64,000 nucleotides of DNA from Piromyces finnis (lineage: Eukaryota; Neocallimastigomycota; Neocallimastigomycetes; Neocallimastigales; Neocallimastigaceae). The notes under the pieces were generated by a model. That model was not told the DNA's origin and did not search any database. It saw only the letters and a list, made by a program, of their open reading frames with translations. Of the stretch, positions 12,548 to 22,700 are shown piece by piece. How positions within the stretch are numbered: position 1 is the stretch's first letter; the number at the start of each line of letters is the position of its first letter. Made by a program: the position numbers and the translations under genes. The stretch is from contig MCFH01000024.1 of the NCBI GenBank assembly GCA_002104945.1, positions 372,001-436,000 on the forward strand. Direction: 5' to 3'.

Positions 12548-13170
12548 ATGTCATCATACCGTATGCCTGTCAATTATAATCCAATGTCTCCAGGAAGCCA
12601 ATATGAATACAGTGAATACAGTCCAAACGGTTATTCACCAAGCTACAATACTAGCTACTCTTCAAGTCAATATAATAAATACAGTCCAAGTCAACCAAAA
12701 GCTCAACAATACTATCAACAAAATTATCAACAAAACTATCAACAAAACTATCAACAAAAACAATACAGAGTTCAAAATCAAACTGGTGGAATTGGTATGA
12801 ATGCATCATCTACACTCTACAGTGTAAATCCAGATGCCGCCATGGCTTATCGTCAAAGAAAAATGCAACAAGCCGCTGAAAGAAAATACCAAAAACTTGT
12901 TCGTTTAACTAACCGTTTAAGAGATCAACTTCGTTTACAAACTATTCCAGTATCAAAAGCTGCTTGCTCGTAAGTATACTAAAAATAAAATATATTTAAG
13001 ATTTTTTGGTAAAAAAAATTTAAACTAATAAAATATATATATTATATAGTCTTGTAAACTATACTATTAGTGTTAAGGACCCACTTCTTCCATCTGTTTG
13101 GGGACCAATTGAAAAACGTGATAATCCATATGCTGCCACTAACAGTAAATGCTCTTGTATCATTATGTAA
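12548..13170 (+). CDS. Heterotrimeric G-protein gamma subunit with Tyr/Gln-rich N-terminal extension
   Basis: Two exons, 12548-12969 and 13050-13170 (donor GTAAGT, acceptor ATAG, phase 2), give 180 aa. The GGL domain is residues ~97-165. It has a basic helix (AYRQRKMQQAAERKYQKLVR, then LTNRLRDQLRLQ) that would pair with G-beta, then S-K-A-A-C-S-L-V-N-Y and KDPLLPSVWGP, a conserved G-gamma region. The protein ends in K-C-S-C-I-I-M: a CAAX box (CIIM) for prenylation, with a second Cys two residues upstream that could be palmitoylated, as in yeast Ste18. Prenylation would anchor G-beta/gamma at the plasma membrane. The N-terminal ~95 residues are unusual: Ser/Tyr/Pro-rich, then NYQQ repeated, making the protein about twice the usual length. 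The gene stands alone between spacers of 5.6 and 2.5 kb. Confidence 0.88.
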
Positions 13171-15710
13171 TTTAGCTTATAGACATATTTTTATCCTTTT
13201 TTCATTTACTTTTTTCTATATTACAGTAAATTAAATTTTAATAATTAAACTAATTAATAAATAAATCATCTACTTTTTTTGTTTACAGAAATAATAAATT
13301 TTAATTGCTATATTTTAAAAAATATTAGAAATTTCTTTAAATATTTTTAGTATATAATAAAATTTATATATTGAAAATTAAAGAGATTTTTTGTTTGATA
13401 TATATATAAATATAGAATTTAAATTTATAATACTTTTAAAAAAAGAATTAAAAGATTATCAAAAAATAATTTTTGGTAGAAACTTTTAAATTTGTGACAA
13501 AAAGTAGTTGATAGAAAATACTAAAGCATAAAAGCATATTATTTATCATATAGATCATTAAAATTCTCTTTTTATTTTAACCTTTTTTTTTCAACTATAA
13601 AAAAAGTTGAAAAAAAATTAGAAAGGAAAATATATTTATAATATATATTTCTTTATCGATTTAAAATTTAAAAAATTTAAATAAAAAATATTAAAAATAA
13701 AAAATATATACAAATATTTAAAACAAAATAAAAAAAAAAAAAAAAAACAAATAGCAACAAAGAAAACAAAAATTATTTAATATTATTATAAATATAGATA
13801 GAATTACTTTTTTTTTTTTTTTTTTTTATTTTAGTAGAGCGATCCATATTTTGAGAATATAAAAAGCATAACTATAAACAAAAAAAAAAAAGAAAAAGTA
13901 ATAAAAAGAAAAACAAATAAAAAATAAAAGCAATAGAAAATAAAAATATATTTAAAAAAAAGTGTTGAAGGAAAAAAAAAAAAATTTTTTTTAATTGTTT
14001 AGTAGGTTATATAATTGTAATTGTGAATGATTATTAGCCATATGTTGGAAAAAAAAAAAAAAAGGAAAGGAAAAAAGAATAAATATTTTTAGTCTAATGG
14101 TTTTTAACCCTTTATAGCACGAAGGAACTTTTTTTTTTTTTTCGTAACCATTTAGTTTATATTTATTTTGTATTATTTTGTTTGTTTGTTTGTTCGTTAA
14201 TAAACTTTATATTCCTTTTTTACTAATATTTTACTGTTGGTAGAGGGGAGGCGGTAGGTAACCCCTATAAGAATAACACAGTATTAAATTTAAAATATCA
14301 ATGTCAAAAAAAAAAAAAAGATACTTTAACAATTTTAGGGGGAAAAAAATTTATATATATATTGATATATTGATATCTTTAAAAAAAAAATTTTTTATTT
14401 TTTACCTCTTAAAAAATTATCACAGTCATGTATAGATAATCAAAAGGATTAAATTAAAAAAAAAAGTAGCTACTTATTACACTTGTAGAAATACAAGTAA
14501 AAGTAATAATAGTATTATTTAATTTATAAATTATGGTATTTCTACCTTTTACCTACCATAAGTCAACTTTGAAAAAAAAAAAAAAAGGTATTTATCTTGG
14601 AACAACAACAACAACATCATTATCAATTTATAAATCATCGTATAAATGATAATGACTGGATTGGGAAGAAATTCTAAAATAACTATCGTATATAAAAAAA
14701 TAAATGTGTGTGTTTAAGTTATAAAGACAACAAGCTTAGAACGTAAATAAAAAAAAAAAGTGAATTTTTTTTTTCTTAGTAATTCCACTACCATGATAAC
14801 AGGTCAAACAGAAAAAATGAGTAATTCCTCCTTCCCCCTTTAATAACAATATATCATTACATCATTCCATCTTCTATATCAAAATAAAATTTTTAAAAAT
14901 TCTTTCTTTTTTTTTTTTTTTAAATGAAAATTCTTTATTAAAACACAAAAATATAGGCCATTCCTTTACTTTCATGATCAGTAGTAAAACTTTTTTTTTT
15001 ATACAAATTTTCAAATTTTATTTACTTTTTAATAATTTTTTTTTTAAATACACTCTAAAAATTTTTATTTTTTAAAATAGAAAATAAAAAACTTTATAAT
15101 AAAAAAAAAAAGTAAAGGCGTTAATAACAAAATATTTATACAATTTTAAAATTAAAAAAAAAAATTATAGAATTTCTTATAACTCTTTTTTTTTTTCTAG
15201 AAATATAAAAAATTCAATAATTAATGATACTAAAATAACTAGAGTATTACGATAATTATTTTTTTTATAAGAATATACATATTCTTTTCAGTTTTCTTCT
15301 TCTTCAAGCTATTGTAAACTTTTTTACAACAACGATTTTTAAAAGTAGGATAAGATATGAATTTCAATTGATAGATATAGATAAAATATGTGTAATTATT
15401 TTTTTTTTCGAAAAGAGAAAAAAGAAAACTTTTTTTATGAAAAGTATGTATATAAAAGTTTAAATATTCCAGAAGAGAAAAAGGTCTATACACAAATATT
15501 TTTTTAATATTAAAAAAAGATTATTATAAACCAACATAATAACCAAAAAAAAAAAAAAAAAAAAGATACTCTTCTTTTTTTTAAAAAAGATTTTTTTTGT
15601 TTAAGTTTTTCTATCTTGTTCTAATTTTTCAAAATAGAAAAATATATTTTCCAAAAAGTTTATTAAAACAACCATTGGCTTGTTCTCTTGGCTATTTATC
15701 TTTATATTTT
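13171..15710. other. Intergenic; hairpin near 14.5 kb
   Basis: No credible gene. The frame at 15239-15493 on the minus strand is Tyr/Phe/Lys low-complexity and is not called. A short GC-richer patch (14236-14268, with AGGGG and CCCCT pairing) and a GAAA-loop hairpin (14475-14507) are the only non-simple features seen. Confidence 0.6.
14475..14507 (+). other. Hairpin with GAAA tetraloop
   Basis: ACTTGTA (14481-14487), loop GAAA (14488-14491) and TACAAGT (14492-14498) form a perfect 7-bp stem. An outer TATTAC/GTAATA helix could extend it across a small bulge. GNRA loops are common in structured RNA, but transcription here is unproven. Confidence 0.35.
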
Positions 15711-15902
15711 TTAAACAATCATTTGAATAGCATGTAATTGTTGAATAGAACCATCATTTTCGTTTGGATGTGGTAGCAAATGAGCAAGAAAACCATGCTT
15801 TTTTAAATTCTTAGATTTTTCAGACTTTTTGTCTTGATGCTTAGAATGGTTAATCTTGGAAGCTAAAGACATTAAATGACCGTTAGAATGATGAGATGCC
15901 AT
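15711..15902 (-). CDS. Small hypothetical protein, 63 aa (paralog 1)
   Basis: Uninterrupted ORF from an ATG at 15902 in an A-rich start context. I do not recognise the family. The protein is a basic, Ser/Lys/His-rich chain with a central DKKSEKSKNLKKHGF segment, then LLPHPNENDG and the C-terminal end SIQQLHAIQMIV. No signal peptide or membrane segment is visible. The gene is real because a clear paralog lies 3.9 kb away on the same strand (19568-19762). That paralog shares the order D-K-K-S-E-[KR]-S-K, then L-L-P-x-x-N-E-N-[DE]-G and the same 12-residue C-terminal block. The last 12 codons before the final residue are identical at every nucleotide in the two genes while the rest has diverged. 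Confidence 0.75.
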   Translation of the reverse strand: MASHHSNGHLMSLASKINHSKHQDKKSEKSKNLKKHGFLAHLLPHPNENDGSIQQLHAIQMIV

Positions 15903-18015
15903 TTTCCTTTTTCCTTTTTTTTTTTCTTTATTTCTTAGAGTAGCAATAAATTTTTTTTTTTTGTTTTTTTTTTTTATTATTTTTCAATTTAATAATATTC
16001 CCTTTTTTAAAAAAAAAAGCTATGTTTTTATTATTACTTTTTTTTTTAAAGTTTAATATTTAATTACACATTCAATTAATACTATTTTTATTATTTTTAA
16101 TAATGAAATAATGAAATTTTAATTAAAAAGAAACTTTTCCTTTTCTTTTATACCTTTTCACAAATTTAAAGTTTCTTTTAACCTAATTCAATTATATTAT
16201 AATGTAATATATGGTATTATTATATTTTAATATATTCTATTGATTTTAGACCTTTTTTCATAAATTAAAAATATCCATCCATATTAAAAAAATGGAATAA
16301 AATTTAAATTATTTTCTTTTAAAATTAATATATAGCTAATATATAATCAACTTGTATTTATTATATATTAAATTAAATTAAACTATTGAAAATCATCCAT
16401 TCCATAAAAATGCCGCCGTACATCATCAAACGATAACCAAAAAAAAAAAGACAATAAACAGAAAAAATTTAAACAGAAGTGGTCATGAGGTGTGGTGTGG
16501 TGATATTTAAACCAGAAAAATGATAAGGAGAATGCTGAAGGATGAATGGTGAAATGGTGAATGATAAAAAAAGATGAATGATAATCTAACCAGAAAAAAA
16601 AAGAAAAAGGCATCAAATTAAAGAAAGTTTCCCATTCTTTTACTAAAATTTTTAATTCCTAAAAGGAAAAGAAAGATTCTTTTTTTTTAGTTACCGCTTT
16701 CCTACGAAAATAAAATTAAATTTTAATTTTCGTATCATTCCTTTACCCAAAAAAATTTTCATTCCCCACAAATTATCCCAGAAGAAAAAAAAAATGAAAA
16801 TGAAATTGTTTAAAAAACTTTTTTTTTTGTATGCGTAATTATAAAATAAAAAAAAATAGAATTATCACCATAAGAAATGTAATAAAGTAAATATAAAAAA
16901 AAAACAAAAATTTAAACAGAAATTTAAAAAGCTTTCCTATTTCCTATACCAAAAAAATTTTTTCTGTAGCTAAAAATTTCATCCTAAAAAAATTATGTTT
17001 ACATTTTACATTTATGTACATTTTCCCTACATTTTATTATATTAAATGTAATAAAGAAAATATTATTTAATTTATCCTTTTTTTAATTTAAAAAAGGCTA
17101 ATTTAATTTAACCAGATCCATTTACATTCATGTGCTACATTTTCAAATGCATGACTAAAATATTTGGATATTATTCGTTAATGTAATGTATTAGTTGTTG
17201 ATCTATCAAAGTGATCTATTTTTTATTTTACTCTATTATCATCAAAGTATTAATTTTTATAAGGAAAAAAAAGATGGCAAAATTTGCTATTATTATTCTA
17301 TATCTTTTTTATTTATTATTATCTTTTCTATTATCCTTAATATATATTATATATGATTACTATATAATAATAGTATCATAAATATTATTATTGTGTTTTT
17401 TATATTTTTATGATAAAACTCAATTTATTTTAACCCTCCTTCTACCATCATCTTTTTTGTACTAGAAAATAGAAATTTTTTGAATAAAAATCTTAATTAT
17501 TATTATTATTTTAATTATTTAAAAATTTATAATTAATTTATAATTAATTTATCCAAATTAAAAATTAAAAAAAAAAACCAATATTAATTAAAAAAAAAAA
17601 AAATATGAACCATCCATCTATTTAAAAAAAAAAAGACTTTTAAGTTATTCCTTTATGTTTTTTTTTTAAAAAAAGAAAAAAGAGAAATTGTTAATAATCA
17701 TTTAGTCTTAAAAATGAAATAGTATTAATAAATAAATATTGACTCTTTTTTTTTTTTTGCAAAAATATAAAGTATTTTTTTATAAATTTATTTTTGGATG
17801 AATAAACCCATTTAAATTGATGAACGAGCAATTTCTTTTTTAAAAGATATAAATCAAAAAGTAGAAAAAATAAAATAAAATAAAATAAAATAAAATAAAA
17901 AGCAATAAAATTTTAAAATTTATAAAACTTTAGCTTTTATTAATGAGTTTTTTTTTTTTTTTTTTTATAATCATTTTGCTATAAAAAAAAAAAGTTTTAT
18001 CTATTAAAATCATGG

Positions 18016-18269
18016 TTATCTCAATAAATTTTTATTTTTTTTTTTTAACTTCCGAGTGCATTTCTCTCATCAATCGGAGTTAGCCCCAATGGTGGTTCTT
18101 AGAGAAACGTTGGCTCATTCCTATTGCTAGGTGATTGTGACCCTCCTGGTCTGTCATACTGTTTCTTCAGCTTCGACGCTCACTTAATCCATGTACATTA
18201 GATGCATGTCGTTGTACGATATTTCACAACTACAATACTAAGCCTCTTGTAGTCAATTATCTCAATAAA
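18016..18269 (-). mobile_element. SINE-like retroelement with A-tail and 13-bp target-site duplication
   Basis: A ~210-bp island (18047-18256) of near-balanced base composition sits in A/T-rich DNA. Read on the minus strand, it starts at 18256 and ends at 18047, followed by an A-rich tail (18046-18029). The direct repeat TTATCTCAATAAA flanks it exactly (18016-18028 and 18257-18269), the mark of target-primed retrotransposition. Near the 5' end there is an RNA polymerase III-like A box (18245-18234, AGGCTTAGTATT). A B box follows (18179-18169, GCGTCGAAGCT), 54 bp further on, a spacing typical of internal Pol III promoters. No TTTT terminator occurs inside the body on that strand. It encodes no protein. 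A retrocopied structural RNA is the alternative; I could not match it to U1-U6, U3, SRP or RNase P/MRP RNAs. Confidence 0.75.
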
Positions 18270-18309
18270 GTTTTTTGATACAGAAAGAATATAAAAAAAA
18301 TACAGAAAA

Positions 18310-18434
18310 TTTTATTTATTTATTTATTTATTTATTTATATATTTATTTATATATTTATTGATTGATTTATTGATTTATTTATTGATTTATTTATTTATT
18401 TATTTATTGATTTATTGATTTATTGATTTATTTA
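18310..18434. repeat. TTTA/TTGA tetranucleotide microsatellite
   Basis: Imperfect tandem TTTA units mixed with TATA and TTGA variants, beginning about 40 bp beyond the SINE-like element. Confidence 0.9.
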
Positions 18435-19567
18435 AAAAAAACCAATGTTATTCCAAATAAATTTTAATAAACTAATGAATATATAAAAAAAAAAAAGTAT
18501 CTTTTTTGATATTTTAAAATATATAGGCTTTTTAATTTCTTTAAAAAAATAATGTAGCATTAAAAATAATTTCCTTTTTTATCATAAAAAAAAAACGACC
18601 TCAGGTAAAAAATATTTATTATTACCATTTTGTGATAAAAAAGGTAATAATAAAATTTAATGCAGCATAATACAATATAATTGCTGCATTGTACTTTTTT
18701 TTTTTTATTATTATACTTTTAAATTAACATTTTTTTAATATTAATTTAACTATTTTTTTTTTATTTGATTGTTAAATTTGTTAAACATCTACATCTACTA
18801 TATAAATATACATCATATATTAACTGAAAAAGTTTTTTTATATTAAAACATAATTATTTTTTATTATTTATCAATTATATTCCTTTTCATTTTATAAAAA
18901 ATGACACAAAATACTAAATAAAAAATTAAACTACGGAGAAAATAAAATGTTGGTTCGAATAGATATTTATATAGAGATTATATCAAATAGGATTAAAATT
19001 ATTGTTTTATTTTTGTTTTGTTTGATTTTTGTCTTTCACCATTTTTATATTTTTATTTCGTTTTTATTTTTTTTATTAAAAAAAAAAAAAGAAAAATGTG
19101 TTTACGTTGATGATATAGAATTAATAGAAAAAGAAAGCGATAAAATTACTACTGAGTTTTTATAAAAATATATTTAAAATAAAAAAATAGATTTTCGTTA
19201 TTCATTGTATAATTTTTCATTATAAAATAATGATATCAAAAGATTCATATTTTTATTTTATTTTTTTTTTCCTAATAGGAATTAAATCAAATAGTTCTTT
19301 TGGAATTAAAAAACTTTTTTTTTTTTTTTGAAATTTAAGAATAGAATTTAAAGTGATATTGATAAAGGTATGTACACAACGAGTGAATTATTTACATGTT
19401 AAATTATCTTTCTTTTTTTTGGATTTTGATAATTTGAGAATATTTGTTAGTGTAAAATAGGAATAATAAAAAGATCAACCTTTTTTTTTTGGTATATTGT
19501 ATTTTCCTTATTTAATAGGAAATAGATAGTTTTTTAGTTTTTTTTTAAAAAAAATATTATTTTAAAT

Positions 19568-19762
19568 TTAGATAATCATTTGAATAGCATGTAATTGTTG
19601 AATAGAACCTCCTTCATTTTCATTAAGTTGTGGTAATAAACGTTTAAAAAAGTTGCTTCTCTTTTTAGATCTTTCAGACTTTTTATCACTTCCATTCATA
19701 GCCAAGTTAACCTTGGTAGCAGTAGACATAATAGAGTAGTTTGATTGAGTAGTAGTAACCAT
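19568..19762 (-). CDS. Small hypothetical protein, 64 aa (paralog 2)
   Basis: Uninterrupted ORF from an ATG at 19762. It is paralogous to the 63-aa protein at 15711-15902: both are intronless, on the same strand and of nearly the same length. Its N-terminus is Thr/Ser-rich, then comes DKKSERSKKRSNFFKRLLP, NENEGG and the C-terminal SIQQLHAIQMII. The family is unknown to me. The basic middle followed by a short amphipathic end suggests a docking peptide or a nucleic-acid/protein-binding tail, but this is speculation. No signal peptide is seen. A GGT/AGT-rich tract lies just upstream (19801-19828), possibly in the 5' untranslated region. Confidence 0.75.
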   Translation of the reverse strand: MVTTTQSNYSIMSTATKVNLAMNGSDKKSERSKKRSNFFKRLLPQLNENEGGSIQQLHAIQMII

Positions 19763-22700
19763 TTTTCTTAACTTGTTTTTTTATTTAATTATTCAGTGAT
19801 TTGGTGGTGGTAGTAGTAGTAGTAGTATAATAATTTCTTATTGATAAAATATAAACTGTTTTCCTAATAATGGTAATAAAATGTAGTATATTATTTATTC
19901 TCTTATTTATCGGTTGTTTAAAGAAATTCAAATACGAGATATTTTAATGATAGTCTTGGGATAACAAAGTTAGTTTAACGCGTACTTTGAAAAAAAATAT
20001 ATACAAATATAAATATTATAAATATTACAAATATAAAATCTACAAAATATAATTTAAATGAAATTAAAAAAAAAACAAAGGTAAATTTTTGCCTTTAAAT
20101 ATTTTTTTACATTTTTAAAGTTTTTATAGACAAAATTAAAAAAATAAAACTTTAATTATTTCATTTTTGAATTGAATGCGTTTAATTAATGAAATAATAT
20201 AAATTAAGCTTTATTGATATATAATGGTATATATATTAAATTTATTTACAATATAATATTATATATATTAGAATACAAAGATTAATAAAAATTTAAATTT
20301 AATACATTTATTCCTTTTGAAATTTTTAATCCTAAAAACTTTAAAAAAAAGGACTATAGCTTTTCTCTCTAAAAATTTATAGAATATAAAATGATAAATC
20401 TAACACCAAAGTTATTTATAGTATATTATTATCTTTAAAGTTTAGACAATAATATAGTCTACAATACTTTTAAAGGCATTAACTTTTCATATCAACAACT
20501 TTCTTCTAGGTATAACACCACCTTTTTTATTTCTTAGGACTGCATGAATAAAGATGATTATATTTCAAAGTATCATAAAAAGAAATCTATAGGAATAATA
20601 TATTATCAATGTATTGTATTATATATAAAAATATATGATGTAATGCAATGTATTGAAAATAAATAAATTAATTAGTTTTAATAAATGAATAATTAAAAAA
20701 ATGAAAGAATATGGTAATTTTAAATTTTCGTATTAATTAATATATGCATTACATATACTATGAATATACTGGATAAATTAAAATAATTTTTACTACACGT
20801 TCAACTGTATTAATTTTTTATTAAAAATAAATATCAAAAATTGTATCAATTGTATTTACATTACACTCTAATATATATTGAACTATTTATTGAATAATAC
20901 TAATAATATATAGTTTTATTTATTTCTATTTAAATTTTTCAAAAGTTAAATTAATTTTTTATTATCAACTAATAATGTATCAAATTTGAAATGAATTATT
21001 ATATATTAAACTATAATTTACATATATTATCATTATTATTTTTCTATTTTATTCATATATTATAAATATAATCTAATATATAAGTTTGATATAATAAATT
21101 AAAGTTTTTATATTCTTCATGTGATGACAATTACAAAATAAAGTTTTTATTATTTTTCTTAATGGGAGGGGTTGGTGGTTGATTTAGGCATGAGAAAAAA
21201 GTAAAAAAGTAGAGGTAGAGGCAGAAGAAAAAAGAGAAAAAAGTAGCTTTTTCTTAACCTACTTTAATGACGGACAAAGGAAGGAATTTTATGGTTAAAA
21301 ATTCTCAATAAAAAAAAAAAAGTTAATTTGAATGGTTTAAAAAGAGGTAGATAAATTTCATAAAAGATAGTTCACAGTATCAGGAACAAATAAAATAAAA
21401 ATAATAATAAAACCTGTTAAAGAAAATAATTATTATTTTATTTTATTAATTTTATTAATAAATATACTTTATATATTTCATTATTCCAAAAAAAAAAAAA
21501 AAACTTTTATAACCTACATTTGACCTTTAAAGTATTGGCATTCACAACATGCATACATTAGGCATGACGTAATGTCTTTTTTTAATATGACACCATATAA
21601 ATTCTTTTTTCATTAAAAAAAAAAAAAAAAAAAAAAAAGATGGCTTTTTTTTTCTGACATCTTCCTTTCAATAAAGAAAAAAAAAACTATTTTAAAATAT
21701 CAATAATCATCATTTTCAAAAAGAAAAAGAATGATAGCATTACTATTTTATTTTTCAAATTTCGTCTTCATGAATACTATTCAAATGATATGTTGTAATT
21801 ACATAAAAATAATAGAGTAAATTTATATAAACTTTTACAATCAAAGAATTTTCAAAAGGTTTTTTTTTTTTTTTTTTTACAGGTGTACTCTATAATAGCA
21901 TCATCATCATAAATTAACTTTTTTGAAGGATTCTATACTATATAATTATTAACAAATAAAAGTTTTAATAAAGTAAAACTTATATATTATTAGCAAATAT
22001 AATTTAATAATAAAATCATATTAAAAAAAATCATATTATTATATCACACCTTTTTAAACAATTCAAACTCATGATATATAAAGTAAAATTAATAGTATAG
22101 CATGATATTTTAAATGCAATTTTTTATTTGTTAACAATTACATTTAAAAAGTTTAAATAATAAAAAATTATAATTAATAATTAAATATACCACCCACCCA
22201 CTAATAAACCCTAAAAGTAATTAGTCTATATTTAATATTTTAAATGACTACATTTTTGTCTATGTGTGTCTATGTGGATGAGTAGTTAAAAAAAAACTTT
22301 TTTATTATGTTCTAAAAGAAGAAAAAAGAAAAGATTAAAAGTTTATTTAAATAAAGCTAGGGTTTTTTTTTTTTTTGTTTTTGTTTTTCTTCTTCTAATT
22401 GATAATATTTTGATTATAAAAAAAAAAACTTGGAAATGTAAAATACAAACAAAAGTAATAATAATAAAAAGACATCTTATTAATATTTAGTATTTAAATA
22501 ATCTTTTAAAAGATCTAAAAATAAACTTGTAAAGTTTTGTTATACCATAAAATAATAAACATACGATAATCATTTACATAATAAAATCTAATATTTTTAT
22601 TAGTATTGTTATAAATTCCTTTTCATTATTTAAATAAAAAATGAATGTGACTTTTAATTAATAAATTTTAAAGTTTCATGCATGACCAAAATTTAAATAT

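Larger units (their letters stand above)
15903..19567. other. Spacer between the two small paralogs; holds a SINE-like element
   Basis: Mostly A/T-rich non-coding DNA upstream of the first small gene. It contains the SINE-like insertion (18029-18256) and a TTTA/TTGA microsatellite (18310-18434). A His/Phe-rich minus-strand frame at 16383-16616 and a hydrophobic plus-strand frame at 18947-19165 are judged non-genes. Confidence 0.6.

Noticed and set aside
14236-14268. GC-richer patch with AGGGG and CCCCT, possible stress-response element or tRNA
   Set aside because: Too short for a tRNA and no cloverleaf; a single AGGGG is not evidence of a regulatory site.
16383-16616. 77-aa minus-strand ORF rich in Phe, His and Ser
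   Set aside because: No motif and repetitive sense-strand sequence (GAATG/GTGGT-like words). Likely part of an untranslated or non-coding region upstream of the small gene.
18047-18256. U3 snoRNA, SRP RNA, RNase P or MRP RNA, or a spliceosomal RNA
   Set aside because: A box-B-like GAGCGTCGAAGC and a TTGATGA were noticed on the minus strand, but box A and box D are missing and spacing is wrong for U3. The A tail and target-site duplication favour a retroelement.
18947-19165. 72-aa plus-strand ORF with a hydrophobic helix and acidic tail
   Set aside because: Start context is plausible and the tail is less simple than usual here, but the middle is A/T-driven Phe/Leu/Lys and nothing supports expression. 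Kept only as a weak possibility.
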